From Anaerolineae bacterium (GTDB lineage Bacteria; Chloroflexota; Anaerolineae; JAADDB01): a stretch of DNA of 6,627 bases. Of the stretch, positions 5,826 to 6,627 are shown piece by piece; within the stretch, counting starts at the first letter, position 1; each line of letters opens with the position of its first letter. The stretch lies in NCBI GenBank assembly GCA_015489285.1, contig WGAA01000321.1, forward strand, positions 1-6,627. The letters run 5' to 3'. The notes below the pieces were generated by a model. It was not told the DNA's origin. It saw nothing but the letters and a program-made list of their open reading frames with translations, and did no database searches. Made by a program: the position numbers and the translations under genes.

Positions 5826-6627
5826 AATACGCGTGGTCTTTGTCTCAGCTTTTGAACCAATTGAGTTCGGATATACAGGAACATTGGCGTCCCCACTATG
5901 AGGGAGAGCGCAAGAGGAAGAGGTGGTCGTCCTCGATGATCGCCCGCGTGCTGACGAAGAGTGATTCCCTGAAGCGGCGATGGGAGTCCCTGAAAGCCGA
6001 GGAGAAGGCCGTGTGGGGGCTGATCGACCACTCTTATGGCATCACGTCCCTGCAGCGCCTGGGGCGCATGGTGATCCTTTTGGGCAAGGGGGAGGAAAAG
6101 GACGGCCGGGTGATTCTCGAAGGGGGGCGTTCCCTGGAGGAGGTGGTGAACGCCCTTTACGATGCCGCCCTCCTCGCGCCCTTTCTGCCCCGGTGGCATC
6201 TCATGAATTACAAGATATATGGGTATCTCTGGATAATCGCCGCGGAGTACCACCAGTACCTTGCCACCGCCGGCCGCAAGGCCTTGCAGGATTGGCTCGG
6301 CTACCCACTGCCGTCGGACCGGGTGGAGGCGGGGTCGCCGTACCACTTCCAGCGGGATATGCTGTTCCTCTGGGGGTCGGCCTGGCGTTCCCCCCTGCGC
6401 GTGCTGCGGGACGGTCACCTGGGCACCCGGGATGTGCGTCGGATAGCCAAGGACATGGCGGGCATCGAGGACGCGGAGGGGCTCAAGGAACAGGATCTGC
6501 CTTACTTCAAGGTGGTGCACGACATGCTGACCACCCTGAAGTTGGTCTCGGAGACGATGGAGTCCTATACGGCCCTGTTGGATTCCGAAGGACATGTGCC
6601 CGCGTTCTGGCATAAAAGCCTCCCCGA
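5822..6627 (+). CDS. Probable helicase-associated protein, 3'-truncated by the window
   Basis: The frame opens at GTG 5822 (MKYAWSLSQLLNQL) and stays open to the right edge, giving 268 complete codons. The start overlaps the preceding TGA by four bases (GTGA) and has GGAGG 7 bases upstream, so the gene is very probably translationally coupled to the SWIM gene. The protein is helical, soluble and free of a signal peptide. Residues 31-36 are a basic cluster (RKRKRW). Residues 176-214, starting FQRDMLFLWG and containing PLRVLRDGHLGTRDVRRI, have the helix-strand-helix look of the N-terminal winged-helix region of bacterial helicase-associated proteins. A similar arrangement (a helix starting at W297, then a strand and a KDL helix near 328) is present in the SWIM protein. 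I do not recognise a catalytic motif. The C-terminus, where an XPB-NTD-like domain would be expected, is outside the window. Gene reality is very likely; family assignment is tentative. Confidence 0.8.
   Translation, partial: MKYAWSLSQLLNQLSSDIQEHWRPHYEGERKRKRWSSSMIARVLTKSDSLKRRWESLKAEEKAVWGLIDHSYGITSLQRLGRMVILLGKGEEKDGRVILEGGRSLEEVVNALYDAALLAPFLPRWHLMNYKIYGYLWIIAAEYHQYLATAGRKALQDWLGYPLPSDRVEAGSPYHFQRDMLFLWGSAWRSPLRVLRDGHLGTRDVRRIAKDMAGIEDAEGLKEQDLPYFKVVHDMLTTLKLVSETMESYTALLDSEGHVPAFWHKSLP

Noticed and set aside
5699..6613. 304-codon open frame on the minus strand across the third gene
   Set aside because: The + strand frame has a GTGA overlap and a GGAGG site; the antisense frame crosses the gene junction and has no recognisable motif.

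Overview
The window looks like GC-rich bacterial chromosome, most likely from Chloroflexota (Anaerolineae or a relative). The reasons are a bacterial Elp3, a full-length XPB-type helicase with the bacterial N-terminal domain, GTG starts, and a spacer full of short GTTACT/GTGATG-type repeats. The phylum is inferred from gene content; Actinomycetota, where XPB also sits beside a helicase-associated gene, is the main alternative. All recognised genes are on the + strand.

Layout: (1) 1-1235 is the 3' part of elp3, a radical-SAM/acetyltransferase enzyme of tRNA wobble-uridine modification. (2) 1236-1845 is a 610-base spacer with no credible gene. It holds at least six clusters of a degenerate 7-base unit (CGTNANN), two long imperfect inverted repeats that enclose some clusters, three copies of a CGCCA(A/G)CC-led segment, and a plausible promoter near its right end. 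(3) 1846-3573 encodes an XPB/ERCC3-type superfamily 2 helicase with every core motif intact. (4) 3594-5825 encodes a 743-residue protein with an N-terminal SWIM zinc finger, a SAP-like segment and a C-terminal copy of the domain that forms the N-terminus of the XPB protein. (5) 5822-6627 is the 5' part of a third gene that overlaps gene 4 by four bases and has features suggesting another helicase-associated protein.

The last three genes are spaced as one operon: a 20-base gap, then a GTGA overlap. The simplest reading is a DNA-processing machine in which XPB is the motor and the two following proteins are DNA-binding or regulatory partners. The shared domain is visible directly: XPB residues 63-162 and SWIM-protein residues 637-733 carry the same landmarks at nearly the same spacing. 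Whether the unit serves nucleotide excision repair, transcription-coupled events or defence cannot be decided from this sequence. No nuclease gene is visible, and the operon continues past the right edge.
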